A DNA stretch of 64,000 bases from Scylla paramamosain (Eukaryota; Arthropoda; Malacostraca; Decapoda; Portunidae): positions 4,335,001 to 4,399,000 of the forward strand of contig NC_087157.1 of assembly GCF_035594125.1 (NCBI RefSeq). The letters run 5' to 3'. The position numbers were made by a program, and so were the translations under genes. The notes under the pieces are model-generated. The model worked only from the letters and a program-made list of their open reading frames with translations. It ran no database searches and was not told the DNA's origin. Below, one piece after another: positions 11,984 to 25,029 of the stretch (position 1 is the first letter of the stretch; every line of letters begins with the position of its first letter).

Positions 11984-12660
11984 CTACCCTGAGTCGCATC
12001 TCCTTTGGTATACGTAGTTTTGCTGCTGCTTCCTCTTCCTCCTTCTTCTCCTCTTCCTCCTTCCTTCCTTCTTGTTCTTCTTCCTCTCCTCCTCTTTCCT
12101 TCTTCCTTTTTTTTCTTTTTTTGCTGTATTTTTTTTCTTTTCCCTTTAGCCAACGTTTCACAGTCTTCGGCCTAATTTTGTTAGTCTCTTGCTCCTCTTC
12201 CTCTTCCTTCTCTTCCTACTTCTTTTCCTTCTCCTCCTATTTCTTTTCCTTTTCCTCATCCGTATCCTCCTCCTCATCATCATTATCCTCCTCCATTACT
12301 TCTTTCTCTTCCTACTTCTTCTTTTCCTTGCGCGTTTTCTTTTCCTCCTAATATCTTCTTACCTTCACAACTTTCATACATTTAATAATTTTGTTACAGC
12401 CTCACCACCACCACCACCACCACCACATCCTGCCATCATCATGCCGTTCACAGCAATGCGACGCAGATTACTTTGCTCCTCAGCTTAATAGGAGATCCAG
12501 CTGTTCCTTACCCATTCTTGCTTCCTTGTTTATATTCTGCTGGTTGGTTGATTTATTCTGACGCTTCACCATTTATTCAGCTTGACTTACTTGATATTGT
12601 ATATGTGAGGTTATGCTTTGTTTATATGTCCGTTTGAATATTGTGAAAATGTGATCAGGA

Positions 12661-12793
12661 ATGTACAGACAGACAGACAGACAGACACACAGACAGACTG
12701 ACAGACAGACAGACAAAAAGACTGGCAGATAAATAGATAGACAGATAGACAGACAGACAGAAACAGATAAGACAGATAGATAGATAGACAGGC

Positions 12794-12840
<47 letters not shown>

Positions 12841-12878
12841 ACAGACAGAACAGACAGACAGACAGACAGACAAACGAA
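12661..12878 (+). repeat. (CAGA)n with GATA interruptions
   Basis: Tetranucleotide array of CAGA/GACA units with GATA patches at about 12732-12790. Confidence 0.9.
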
Positions 12879-12993
12879 GAACAACAAGAACAAGAAGAAG
12901 GAAAAAAACCGAAGAAGAAAAACGATAAATGGTAAAACCAAAAACAAACAAAAATGAAGAGGACACAAAAGGTGTAAGAAGCCGACCAATTAG

Positions 12994-12995
<2 letters not shown>

Positions 12996-13043
<48 letters not shown>
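12996..13043 (+). repeat. (CA)n
   Basis: 24 units. Confidence 0.95.
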
Positions 13044-13045
<2 letters not shown>

Positions 13046-13163
13046 GACCTTAGCGGGATTAACACCACCACAGCGAATCCCCAGCCTTTGCATCTGCAGC
13101 GAGAAGACCCAAAGTGCTGCCATTTCTTGCACCGGTGAGCACGTGTCACCCTCGAGCGCAGGC

Positions 13164-13206
<43 letters not shown>

Positions 13207-13250
13207 ATAGTAGTAGTAGTAGGAGGAGGAGGAGGAGGAGGAGGAGGAGT
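13164..13250 (+). repeat. (AGT)n then (GGA)n
   Basis: AGT 13164-13220, GGA 13221-13248. Confidence 0.95.
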
Positions 13251-13463
13251 AACAGTAGGAGGAGTAAGAGCACCATAGCGGAAAATTAACCTACTCAACT
13301 CACACAGCCGCTCAGTACATTCACACACTCACCCGCAGGAGGCGCCGAAGAAGGAACTGTCGTGTATTAGTGTAATGGTTTAAGGGAGGCAAGAATACAC
13401 CGCATCATTTGAGTAAGTCATGTGGATGTTTATGTTTTGTGTAGGGGTGAAATACATCCGCTA

Positions 13464-13464
<1 letters not shown>

Positions 13465-13530
<66 letters not shown>

Positions 13531-13603
13531 TTAGCATTGCTCTCAGCACTCCTTCAGTTATGTCTGTGCACCGTTATTTAAGTATCTAAGTGTGAAATAG
13601 AAC

Positions 13604-13668
<65 letters not shown>
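13465..13668 (+). repeat. Two (CA)n tracts
   Basis: CA 13465-13529 and 13606-13668. Confidence 0.95.
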
Positions 13669-13763
13669 TACCTTTGTTTTCACACACAGAGCTCATCTTT
13701 TTTTTCTCTCTCTCCCTCTTCATTACGTTCCCCCCCGTTCCCTCCCTCCCTCTCCCACTCCCT

Positions 13764-13769
<6 letters not shown>

Positions 13770-13818
<49 letters not shown>
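13770..13818 (+). repeat. (TC)n
   Basis: TC tract after CCCTCT units. Confidence 0.9.
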
Positions 13819-13819
<1 letters not shown>

Positions 13820-14161
13820 CGGCATGTGTAAATTACGAGCGATAACAAACAGCAGAGATGGCCATGCATTATATTGAAGGTATATATATTAGGAAAATAG
13901 TGAACGGGAAGCAAACCTGGTCATATTAGTAACTCAAGCTAATGAAGCAAGAAGGGAAGGCTGCCGTCGAGACACTAACGAGACACCTGAATTAAACTCG
14001 CCTTGTATTATTTATCAATCGGCTTCGTTATTTCTGGTTGTGGTGGGTTTAATGATACACAGGTTGATGCTTCCCTTCATGTTCGTCCTTTGCTGTGTGT
14101 ATTTTATGGTCTTGATGTTGACTAAGGTGTGGATCAACATTGGTCTGGGTTATTGTTGTTG

Positions 14162-14261
<100 letters not shown>

Positions 14262-14542
14262 CCTCTCTCTCTCTCTTACACTTTTTACGCATCATTCCTC
14301 GTTTACATACATTTTTCTTTAATTTTCCATTTTTTCCCACTGGCACTAACCTGTCACAGCTCACCCTTCAATATTCACCCTCATTCTCATCCCCTCACCC
14401 TTACACAGTCACCCTCACATATCACCTTCACCCACCGCACCTTATGAACCTCCAACGTGTACCTAAAGACCTCACCTTCACCCTCACCTTCAAGAACCCC
14501 TCAAAAACACCACCCTCTCTTCCCCTCACTCAACGCCCTCAG

Positions 14543-14589
14543 TCACGCAGCCCACTCAGGAGCATTGCGTCCCCACTGCCAAGGCCAAG
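14543..14589 (+). CDS. Candidate 47-nt exon, product unknown
   Basis: Acceptor CACTCAACGCCCTCAG and donor AAG|GTATGT. One frame reads TQPTQEHCVPTAKAK with 12 of 15 third positions G/C. All three frames are open, so coding is unproven. Confidence 0.12.
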
Positions 14590-15014
14590 GTATGTGTGTG
14601 TGTGTTTTAGCAGCTTCCTTATACCCAGGTGCAGCACCGTCGGAGATTGGCACGTAACAGGGGCATCTTCTGTACCTGCCACCTTCTGAAAAATTAATGA
14701 CAGGTGTGCGACGGCCGACAGGTGAATGTAAACTAACAGGTGACCGCTAATTAACTCGTGCCCCACTGGCAGACTGAAGGGAGGACAATACAGAAGAGCA
14801 CTTTGTTGGATGAAATATAGCATGAGAAAAGAATAGGTAGTGAACCAGAGAGAAAAAGAGAGAGAGAGAGGTGGTGGGGGGCTGGGAAACAATTAATGGC
14901 ATGTTGACGAATAATAGAAAGAAAGAGAAGGAGTGACACGCTGACGAGGCGCAGAGAGAGTAATGAAAGACCTCCTTCCGGGCCACAATGAGCGAACACA
15001 CTGTGCCATTTGTG

Positions 15015-15017
<3 letters not shown>

Positions 15018-15075
<58 letters not shown>

Positions 15076-15116
15076 GGTGTCTGTGTGTGTGTGTGGTGTG
15101 CGCGCGCGCGCGCGGG
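15018..15116 (+). repeat. (GT)n followed by (GC)n
   Basis: GT 15018-15074, GT-rich to 15100, then GCGCGCGCGCGCGCGC to 15115. An alternating purine-pyrimidine run of nearly 100 bp. Confidence 0.95.
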
Positions 15117-15222
15117 CCTTCTTGGGCGTCTCCTCTTGGCAACATTCACAAAGAAAATGTTTCGAGGTGTTTTGTTTCTCGAGATTAAATTGTTGTGTTT
15201 TTATTTTTTCGGAGAGGGATTT

Positions 15223-15223
<1 letters not shown>

Positions 15224-15289
<66 letters not shown>

Positions 15290-15290
15290 A
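15224..15290 (+). repeat. (GA)n
   Basis: Interrupted once by GGA. Confidence 0.95.
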
Positions 15291-15601
15291 GCAGATATGC
15301 AAATGAAACCCAAGTTATCTGACAAGGTAAAAAAAAAAATAAGGAACAGTTAAAAAGAAAACATACACGCCCATTTAACATTTTATAAGTCCACACGCAA
15401 CAACACACATGTATGTATGCGTGTATTTATGTATAACAAATATGAACATGTGTGTATCTGGTGTATCTGCAGGTAAGCATGTAATGGATGTATGTACGTA
15501 TGTGTTTATATTCATACGAGTTATTTGGCCATGGTGAAAAATAAATAAATAAATAAATAAAAAACGGTGAGAGAAAAAAATTTGGAGTGAACGGGACTTA
15601 C

Positions 15602-15690
15602 TGGGGCGGGGCATGGCATAGTGGGGCGGGGCATGGTATAGAGAGGCGGGGCATGGCATAGTGGAGCTGGGCATGGCATTCTGAGGCGGG
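15602..15690 (+). repeat. 20-bp GC-rich minisatellite, about 4.4 copies
   Basis: Unit TGGGGCGGGGCATGGCATAG at 15602, 15622, 15642 and 15662, with a partial copy from 15682. Divergence rises toward the right. GC-box-like GGGGCGGGG occurs in the first two copies. Confidence 0.85.
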
Positions 15691-15738
15691 ACAGGACAAG
15701 ATGCTGAGCTAAACTAACGACAGTGGGAGTGAATATGA

Positions 15739-15861
<123 letters not shown>

Positions 15862-16039
15862 GGGAGCCAAAAGTGCGAATACCTCAGGCGTGGCAGTCGA
15901 CGCAGTAGAGGAGGAGGAGGAGGAGGGAGAGGAGGAGGAGGAGGAGGAGGAGGAAGCCATGGGTGGGCGTAGTGCCTGATGTGGGCGGAGGTACCTGTCA
16001 TGTGGGCGGCGGAGACATAACAACGCCCAACTTTCACGC

Positions 16040-16930
16040 TAAGATCTTTCTACTTGATGCTTTTTCTCCGGCAGAGGTGGAGGAGGCAGGGGGAGGGGGA
16101 GGGGGCAGGCAAGGGGGCAGGTGAGGGAGAGAGAGGAAGAGGAGTTAGGTAAGGAGGAGAGAGGGAGAGGGAGGTAAGGGGGGAGGGGGAGGTATAGGTG
16201 GGGGGTAATGGGAGGGGGAGATGGTGGGACGGATGTGGGTGGCAAAAACAGGTAGATGGAAGGAAGTGAGGATTTAAATGAAGGAAGAGGTAAAGGGAGG
16301 AGAGGAAAGAATGGATGGATGGATGGATGGATAGAAGGAGGTAGGGAAAGATAAGAGGGGGGAAAAGATGGAATAATAAAAAGAAACAAGTAAGATGAAA
16401 GGAAAGCAGAGAGGAAAAAATAAATTGAAAGATATTTAGAAAGGAGGAACAGGGTAAAGGAAGGAGAGAGAGATGAATAAATGGATGGATGGAAGGTAGA
16501 AAAAGACAAGAACAGAAAAGAAGGGATGCGTATAAGTAAAAGAGAAAGTAAGAAAAGAGGAAAAGACGAACAGAAAGAAGTGGAGAAAGAATGAACGAAA
16601 AGGAGGAACTGAAGAAGATAAAGAGCAGAGAGAGATGGAAGAAGGGATAAATATAGATAACACGATAAAAGAAAAGAAAAAAGGAAGAAAGAAAAAATAG
16701 GAGGAAAAATTAAGACGGAGAACGGAATGAGGAAAGAGAGTACAAGGAAAGGAAGAGGAAGTGGGGAAGGAAGGGGGGAAGTAGGAATAGGAGAGGGAGA
16801 GATTAAAGTAAGGAAAAAAAAGTGATATTAAGTGTCGTTTAAACGGAAGGAAGAGGAAACCAACAGGAAGTAAAGAGGGAGGAAGAGGAGAATATCACCT
16901 CAAATAACATGCATTATTTGCCCTCCCCGT
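16040..16930. other. Purine-rich unique sequence
   Basis: G/A-biased with GATG units at 16310-16332; no gene signal. The minus strand is a long pyrimidine region whose open frames are compositional. Confidence 0.6.
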
Positions 16931-16935
16931 TAACG

Positions 16936-17199
<264 letters not shown>

Positions 17200-17273
17200 A
17201 ATTCTAAGAATAATGTCATTTGCAATCCTTGATAGCAGGTTCCTTTCTTCCTCTTCCTCCTCCCTTTCATTCA

Positions 17274-17279
<6 letters not shown>

Positions 17280-17362
<83 letters not shown>
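17280..17362 (+). repeat. (TC)n
   Basis: One ATC interruption at about 17308. Confidence 0.95.
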
Positions 17363-17363
<1 letters not shown>

Positions 17364-17583
17364 ACTAATATAATTTGCTCAATTACTTATCTATCTTCCT
17401 TCTCTCCCACGCGCATTAGTTGTCTTCTCCGGTAATGATGTGAAGTGAACATGCTAAGCAATAAATTACCACTTAATGAATTTATAATAAGGGAGCTGTG
17501 TCAATCAAGCAGTGAACATAGCTTTTACATTTATATTATGATTCTTTTTTTCCTGTTAGCTAATAGATGTCTCTACGGTGAAG

Positions 17584-17688
<105 letters not shown>

Positions 17689-18795
17689 TAACGGGTTGCT
17701 TAATTGTTGCACCAAGCCTCGTATGGTGTTAAGTCTTATTCCTTCCTCTGTTGAGTGAAGCGTTTTTTACATTATCGTTTCTACATTTTATCACACGAAG
17801 ATCGAATGTGGGTGTCCCGAGACGTCGCGCTTTAAATAAAGAGAAGAGTGTTGCTGTGTGTCCTTTCACAGTCTTCCCCAATCTGAGAAAACGTCAGGTT
17901 AATTCATGTCTTGAATATACAATTTGAAAATCTAAATATACTAAAAGAAGAATACTTTTTTGTTGTATTTTTAATGTGATTTCCTCCTCTCTTTTTTTTT
18001 TTTTTGGCTTCTATTCACTCGTGTCTTTAAAGTGGTCAGCTCCTGAAGGCTCTGTGTTTTCCTGTCACAGGGCTGACATGTTTTGTGCGGGAAACTGGTT
18101 TTAGGAATAAATGTGGTGGTGGTGATGGGTGGTAGGTAGCAGCGGCGGCGAGGAAGAGGATGAAAGAGGATGAGAAGAAGGAAATAAGGAGATGGATAAA
18201 GAGGAAAAGCAAGAGCAAAGGAATGAAGACAAGGACGAGGAGCCGGATAAAAGAGAAAGACGATGCCAACAAGAAGGACGAAGAGGAGAATGATTCCTTG
18301 ACTTTGAAAGAAACCACAAGTAACTTTCCCTAAACCACTCAAAAAAATAAATAATTGACAAAAAAAAAAATTACCACAAGAATCACAACAAAACACACGC
18401 CTCAAAACCAACACAACGCAACACAACACAACGCAGAGAATGCCCATTGAGAGACAAACCTTACAACTTCCTTGATGTCCCAAGAAAAATTACCTTTCAC
18501 CGCAAAGAGTGAATTATACACGAGAAGCGAAATTACATGAGGAATAACGACAGCGCATGAAATAAGACATCTACTCAAGCAGTTCATGTCAGTTCTCCCT
18601 CGGGCGGTCAGTGGCTGGGGCGAGGGAAAGGAGAGGGAGGGAGTAGAAGGAGAGGGATGGCGGAAGTGTCACCTGAGCAGCAGAAAGTGACCAATCAAGA
18701 GCAATTGTGAGTCCCCAGAACAATAGCGTCGCAAATCACGGCCAAAGGGAGGGACGCGCAGCACAGACGTGAACACATTCGCCGTGACGACCAGC

Positions 18796-18824
18796 GGGAG
18801 GCGAGGCGAGGCGAGGCGAGGCGA
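18796..18824 (+). repeat. (GAGGC)n
   Basis: Five GC-rich pentanucleotide units. Confidence 0.9.
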
Positions 18825-19017
18825 TGTGGTTCACTGACTGTAAGGCGCCGCGTTGTTCTTTTGATTGTCGGAGTTAACGATAATGGCAATGATGATGATG
18901 ATGATGACTCTCCAGAGAATATGTGCACTGCCTTGACAGACTGAATCATGAATAAAAAAATTCTAATAATAGTCTCGCACAAAAATTAATAAAAAACAAA
19001 GAAATGATACCTGAATT

Positions 19018-19019
<2 letters not shown>

Positions 19020-19061
<42 letters not shown>
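19020..19061 (+). repeat. (CA)n
   Basis: 21 units. Confidence 0.95.
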
Positions 19062-19063
<2 letters not shown>

Positions 19064-19647
19064 CCTCCGAGCTTCACTGCAACGAAGGTTTGAGAACTGT
19101 GGACGTGAGGCGCCGCGAGGTGGTCTCTTCCGCCTCCAGACCATAAGGGGACCGCAGGAAGCCATGCAGACTGTAGGGCGTGGACGGAGGCACTGATGCA
19201 ATGGGAGGGGGAGGGAGATGCAAGTTCAGGCAGGAGTGAATGCGAGGATGAGGTAGAGAAAAGCACAAATGACGCGAGAGTATGGGTGGGCGGTGTGACG
19301 GGAAGGACAGGGTATGGATGAACACAAATAGAGCGGTGCGTGGGAGGGACCTGCACCGTAGGGCTTGTTAGGGCGGCCAGGAAATGTGTGCCACAGCCGA
19401 GCGGGCAGTGGGCCATCGCCGGGAACAGGGACGGCATGGCTGATGGCGGCCGCGTCGACTCCTTCTATAGCAGCAACAGGCGCGCGGGGCAAGACAGTGT
19501 CGAGCGGCAGGGATGGTGTTCCTAGCAGAGCGACGTCCGTAGGGGCGTGAAGGCGTGCGTAGCCGACCACCCACTGACCCCAATGGCCGAATAAGGCTGA
19601 GATCGGCCTGGCCCCCACCACGCCGCCCGGCCAGGTTTCTCCCTCAG

Positions 19648-19836
19648 CCTCTAGCCTCCCGGAGTGCCGCAACCGGTGGCTACGACGAGCGTTACGTCAC
19701 TGATGCTTCACGCTCCTTGGTCGAGTTTATCAGCAAAGCCTTGACCTCCATCCCGAAGCAAGGGCTGGTCAAGGAAACTCGGAATCTGGTGGTTTTCACG
19801 CAAAGAAGCCGCTCAGTGGCCTTGAAGTACAATACG
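19648..19836 (+). CDS. Candidate internal exon, product unknown
   Basis: The acceptor TTTCTCCCTCAG is followed by an open segment to the donor ACG|GTAAGC at 19836. The peptide is diverse and contains GGYDERYVTDASRSLVEF and later KQGLVKETRNLVVFTQRS. Roughly 70 percent of third positions are G or C. The frame stays open beyond the donor for a while, and a minus-strand frame overlaps, so coding on this strand is not proven. It sits at the edge of a GC-rich island (19080-19850). An alternative acceptor at 19654 would shorten it slightly. Confidence 0.28.
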
Positions 19837-20823
19837 GTAAGCGAGGCATCATCCTCTGTCCCGCTGCATCACGCAAGGTTCCCTGCTACCTTGCCCCATC
19901 ATCACTTTACACGCAGGTCATCATATGTAAAGACGTACACGCGAACGCTGCCGCATCTCATAACTTTCCTTGTTCTCCCACAACTTGCCAGGCTTCTGTC
20001 ACTGCCGCACACTCTCTCTGTGAGGAAACGCCGTGAGGACTCTGCAAAGAAAGTCACGCGCAATTCTTTCCCTTCCCTTATCCCTTGACTTCAAAGCTTC
20101 TTACACAAATAAAAAGGCTTTGTTACAAAAGGCTTCACGACTCAGAAAGAGTGACGTGAGGCACAGACCGAGGCGGGAGTGAAATAACAGCTTCCCGTTG
20201 ATGTTAACCCAGGGGAGGAGAAAGAAAACAGGGGTACGAAGACACTTGCTCGTCGCCGCTCCAGTAATTCCTATGCAAACAAATTGAAGTCGTGAAAGAG
20301 GAGAAAGATGGATTAGCGTGAGATTGAACTTCAGTGACCCGCGTGTTTACAAATCCTCGAGAGCTGAGACTCCCTTCCCGGTGGCGTGATGAGTCCCTGC
20401 CGTCAATAAACCTTTCCCATCTCACCCATTCCTTCTCTGCTATATTCCACCCATCACATCCCGGCCTCCCCGCCCCCTTATATTCCACCCTCCCATTAAT
20501 CCAGTCCTCCAAGTTCCCAATTTAGCTCGAACACGCTCTGCCCAGACACGCCTCCATACGCCATGTTCGCCCACCACCCCCACCAGCTCCACCTCCCCCT
20601 CCACACCCCACATGTCCGCCAGTCCTCCAACTCACCCCTCAGCCCCACTCCTCCCCACTCCAGGCCTGTTTAAACTATTGCAAGACAGGAAAGAGGAGGA
20701 GGAGGAGGAGAGGGAGAGGGGGAAGGGAGAGGAAAAGAGGAAGAGAGGGCTGCCCTCCACCGCTGTCAGGTACTGTTGTGGAAACGATGGAGAGTGAGGT
20801 GGTGGAGAGGGAGAGGTGGAAAA

Positions 20824-20828
<5 letters not shown>

Positions 20829-20873
<45 letters not shown>
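20829..20873 (+). repeat. (GA)n
   Basis: 22 units. Confidence 0.95.
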
Positions 20874-20875
<2 letters not shown>

Positions 20876-20937
20876 AGTGTCCGGCCGGTCGACGACTTAC
20901 TTATCCTGACCTTCCGTGTATACATACGAGGTGCCTC

Positions 20938-21130
20938 TCCTCCTCCTCCTTTTCTCTTCTTCTTCTTCTTCTTCTTCTTCTTCTTCTTCTTCTTCCTCCT
21001 CCTCCTCGTCCTCCTCCTCCTCCTCCTTTTTCTCCTCTTTTTCCTCTTACTTCTGCTCCTCCTCCTCCTCCTCCTCCTCCTCCTCCTCCTTCTCCTCCTC
21101 CTCGTCATTATCATTATTATCATCATCATT
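20938..21130 (+). repeat. (CCT)n/(CTT)n/(CAT)n cluster
   Basis: CTT 20955-20995, CCT 20995-21030 and 21055-21105, then CAT/ATT units. Confidence 0.9.
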
Positions 21131-21178
21131 CATTTCCTTGATATCATATTGGTTAGATCTTTCCTCAACCACAAAACT

Positions 21179-21180
<2 letters not shown>

Positions 21181-21270
<90 letters not shown>

Positions 21271-21328
21271 CAACACTCACTAACACTCACGAAGACACCA
21301 CCAATAGAAAGATTAAAATGCATACTTT

Positions 21329-21414
<86 letters not shown>
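21181..21414 (+). repeat. (TC)n and (GA)n inverted pair
   Basis: TC 21181-21268 and GA 21330-21414, about 60 bp apart; complementary arms of more than 80 bp. Confidence 0.95.
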
Positions 21415-21417
<3 letters not shown>

Positions 21418-21429
21418 GACTTGCCTAAA

Positions 21430-23389
21430 TCAATAGCTAACAACTACCAACACCACCAGCAGAAAGCCACGAGAGGAAGACAAACACTCCAGCAGCCACC
21501 TCAGCGCCTCCTCCTTGTCTCTGATACACACTCGAGGCGACGCAGGGTAATAATCTTGATCCCCGCCACATTTGCCACGTAAGTACTTGACTTGGAGTAT
21601 GTTCCGCCGTTTTTGGACACCTTTCTCCCGTCCCCTGTCACCCATGCTTGTTCCTCCGCCTCTCTCCAGCAGGGCACCATCACCTCTCCATGACTCTCTC
21701 AACCTTTCTTAAGTCGCTTGGTTCACATTCACTTCCTTAGTATGAGAAGCATTGTTATATATTCCTCCCTCTCTCTCTGTTTCTGTCTGTCTCTCTGTCT
21801 CTCTGTCCCTCTCTCTCTCTTCTGAATAGAGTTTTAGTATTAGAGCGAAGATGAAGAGGGTAAGAGGAGACTGAACATGAAAAGTAATGAGGAACATGGG
21901 GAGAGGAAATACTGTAGGAATTCAGTGCACCAATGAACGCATCCGTTCCTTCTTCACGTCTGGGAATCGAGGTACATCATTCCACAATTGTTAAAACTAT
22001 ATGATTTTTTTTTCCCACATATATGAACTAGGAATTGCTGACCATCAAAGCGGATTCCCACCATTAGTCATTGGCTCGAAAATTATAAACGGTTTCAAGT
22101 TCAGACAAGATCAATATTTCCGGGATACTTGCAACAAAATCGGTGTTCTTTAATAAATGGTCTGTTTTTAATATTTTTAGATATAAGGCGTGGCAAAACA
22201 CCAGATTATCTTTCTAAATTTTTCCTTCCCTGTGATGAACCAGTGCAAAATAGCAGTGTAATAAAGTACATTCCTCTCATTTAACTCCTTTACTACCCAC
22301 ACGTTTCCAGCAAGGCACACGGTGATGTCTTGAGTCTCCCAGCACCCTGTTGTCAGCAGGGAAGGTGGGCGGGGAGGGAGTCTTGTTTTAGTTGCATCCG
22401 TAATCAACTAAATAAATCAACAGAGAGCCTACGTATTTACGGACCGACAGATTTCTTAGTATCTTCTTGGTATCCGCTCCCTCACGTACTGGTATATCTT
22501 CATGCCTCGCTCTCCCTACCTCTCCCCTCCTCTCCACCACCCCCATCACACAGCCACACCACTCCCTGGGTACTGAATGTGGAATTTCCTGATGAAGGTT
22601 CCTCCCATTATTTGTTACACAGCTACTCTCCCCCAGCCTCTCTCCCTCCACCTCCATTCTGCACACACCCACTCTCCCCACACTCCACATATCACACGCT
22701 CCCTCCCTCTCACTTCACCACTCCTTCCCTCTACCCACTCTCTGCGTCCAAACTCCACATTTTCCTCTTTCTACACCATCTCCATACCTTTCTCTCTATC
22801 TACCTCATCTCTCCCATGCCCCACATTCACATCCTACGCACACCACCTCACTGCCACACCCGGCCTTCTCAAAACACGGCCTGCCTCTCACTGCACAGAA
22901 GACTTGAAAGTTACGTGTGTTTATGGCCGTGGACATGCAGGCATTACTAAACAGAGACTCCAGGCATGTTCAACAAGTTATTTTAGTTCTAATGTCCAAG
23001 AAATTCGAGGTAATGTCCAACGAAACTGATTCTGTGATACGTTCAATAAATCATTTTAGTCTTTAAATCTAAAAAAAAATATTGGAAATGTCCCACGAAA
23101 CTAGATTTTATTATTATTATTATTATATATATTTTTTTTTTTTTCGTGTTTTGGGGGTTATGATTTTCTACTACAGACTACTAAAGCGCGTGTCCAGAAC
23201 CTCATTTATACAAGGGTGGGGAGGAGGAACCGCGGGGTAAGGTGGCGAGGCAGCGGGGACAGTGACCAATGGTGGGAGGTGTCCGCCGTGCCCTAGACGA
23301 CGCCGATCACCCGCCGATACAGACTGCACCGCGGATACACCAATTGCAGGCTGGGCGGCAGGGGAGCGCTCAGCCGTGTCGGACTGCCC

Positions 23390-23390
<1 letters not shown>
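21430..23390. other. Mostly unique sequence
   Basis: A minus-strand segment at about 21445-21620 (RNILQVKYLRGKCGG, later RDKEEALRWLLECLSSSR) looks protein-like but lacks a clear acceptor. Otherwise only the 73-bp duplication and a GC-rich block. Confidence 0.45.
22968..23110 (+). repeat. Tandem duplication, 73-bp unit, 2 copies
   Basis: GTTCAACAAGTTATTTTAG at 22968 and GTTCAATAAATCATTTTAG at 23041 start two aligned units that both end near AATGTCC(A/C)ACGAAACT. Moderately diverged. Confidence 0.65.

Positions 23391-23392
<2 letters not shown>
23195..23392. promoter_or_regulatory. GC-rich island with CCAAT motif
   Basis: A short CpG-rich unique block with GACCAATGG at about 23262 and no microsatellite, sandwiched between an AT-rich stretch and a (GT)n tract. 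Possible promoter-proximal sequence, or just GC-rich unique DNA. Confidence 0.15.
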
Positions 23393-23573
<181 letters not shown>

Positions 23574-23774
23574 ATCGATGACTGTTATGGGTGCAGCCTT
23601 TGTCTTGCGTGTGATGGCTTGTATAACCAAGTGGTGGTGCTGATGACGATGATGACAAGCATGGGTGAGGAGGAAGAGGGGAAGGAGGAGGAGAGGGGGG
23701 GTAGTAAAAATGGCAATGGTGTTGGTGAAGCAAACTCTGCCTATTGACCCCACGTAAAGCATGACTCATCATCG

Positions 23775-23812
23775 TCACCACCACCACCACCACCACCACC
23801 ACCACCACCACT
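23775..23812 (+). repeat. (CCA)n
   Basis: Trinucleotide tract. Confidence 0.9.
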
Positions 23813-24055
23813 CTTCATCACCATCACCACCTGACTATAATTATTGATTTGTGGGAGGAATTATTTTTTGGGGGGGAAGTTTTATGTGGGAAGTAAAAGG
23901 AATTTATATGAGGGGAACAAACAGTATATACTTTTACACCAAGCCAGAGATGCAAGGTTTGGACCACATTACTACAAACATTAAAAATATTCGTACTAGC
24001 ACCAACATCACCATTAACATAGCATACAGTCTTGCAGTGCACAATGAAACGGTGT

Positions 24056-24057
24056 AC

Positions 24058-24092
<35 letters not shown>
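24056..24092 (+). repeat. (AGT)n
   Basis: Trinucleotide tract. Confidence 0.9.
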
Positions 24093-24780
24093 AATACATA
24101 CACACACACCATCATGACCTTCCATCCAGCCCATCTCCGTTCCGTTAACTCGCTCCACGTGGCTTTACATACGCATCTCATTCACAGCCTGGCGTGTCTA
24201 CAAAAAGAAGAAAAAATCCACTCACACACACAAAACAGTCCCTCTAGGCCAATCCTCGCACACAGGTCCTCCTTCACCACCACCACCACAGCAGGAGTCG
24301 CCACATCATCCCGCTGCGGACAACAAAGAGTGGATGAAAGGCAGCGATTCATCCACTTTCATTTATCTCTGTGGTGTCATTTTCGTGCGGCGTGCTGTTT
24401 TTACGCCATTATACCGCTGGCTTTGCTGACAGTGTGTGGCGATGATTGGGTAATGCGGGAATGATTGCTTTGTGACGTAATCTGAGGTATTTGCGACAGT
24501 TAATTAGTCTCAGCTTTACTTTTTCTTACTTTTCCCAGACGCCCTTCACTGCCACTTTATTCCTCAGTCTCCGCCTCTCCGTCATCTCATACCACTATAT
24601 CATGGCCCTCTTAAAGCCTTGGATGTACTGTGTGGTGCTGAGGGAGAGGCGGTCGCGGCGTTCCTCAGGGGCCGCAAATCAACGGAGTCACCTTGGCGGG
24701 GAGGGGTGAGCATGCACACGGCGGCCTCGGTACCATGTCCCGGATAGGAGTACTTCTGCTGGAGCACTGTAGTACAGGCC

Positions 24781-24782
<2 letters not shown>

Positions 24783-24812
<30 letters not shown>
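24783..24812 (+). repeat. (CA)n
   Basis: Short dinucleotide tract; another at 24950-24975. Confidence 0.9.
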
Positions 24813-24817
<5 letters not shown>

Positions 24818-24985
24818 ACAGATAATAGGCATACATAGTGGCGGTTTTGAGCTGATAGCTGCGGAGCAATGGCGCTGAATTATACGTTGGGAGAACGAGA
24901 GAGAGAGGTGGACGAGAGAGGAAAAGAGGAGAGAGAAGGAAGAATAAATACACACACGCACACACACACACACATCTCGTGGAAG

Positions 24986-25028
24986 CGTGCATCCATCTCC
25001 GGTGCTCTACTGCAAGAAATAATCAAGG
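24986..25028 (+). CDS. Candidate short exon, product unknown
   Basis: RASISGALLQEIIK is encoded between a weak acceptor (CTCGTGGAAG after a CA tract) and a strong donor AAGG|GTGAGT. The frame remains open a few codons past the donor to TAA. It is supported mainly by the donor. Confidence 0.12.
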
Positions 25029-25029
25029 G

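Noticed and set aside
18946..19672. Minus-strand frames of 148-163 codons over the GC-rich island
   Set aside because: Pro/Ala/Ser-rich composition from GC bias; overlaps the better-supported + strand candidate and lacks boundaries.
20204..20512. 102-codon minus-strand open frame
   Set aside because: No splice or start support, contains repeated GGTGGAATATA pieces, and frames of this length are expected by chance in 64 kb.
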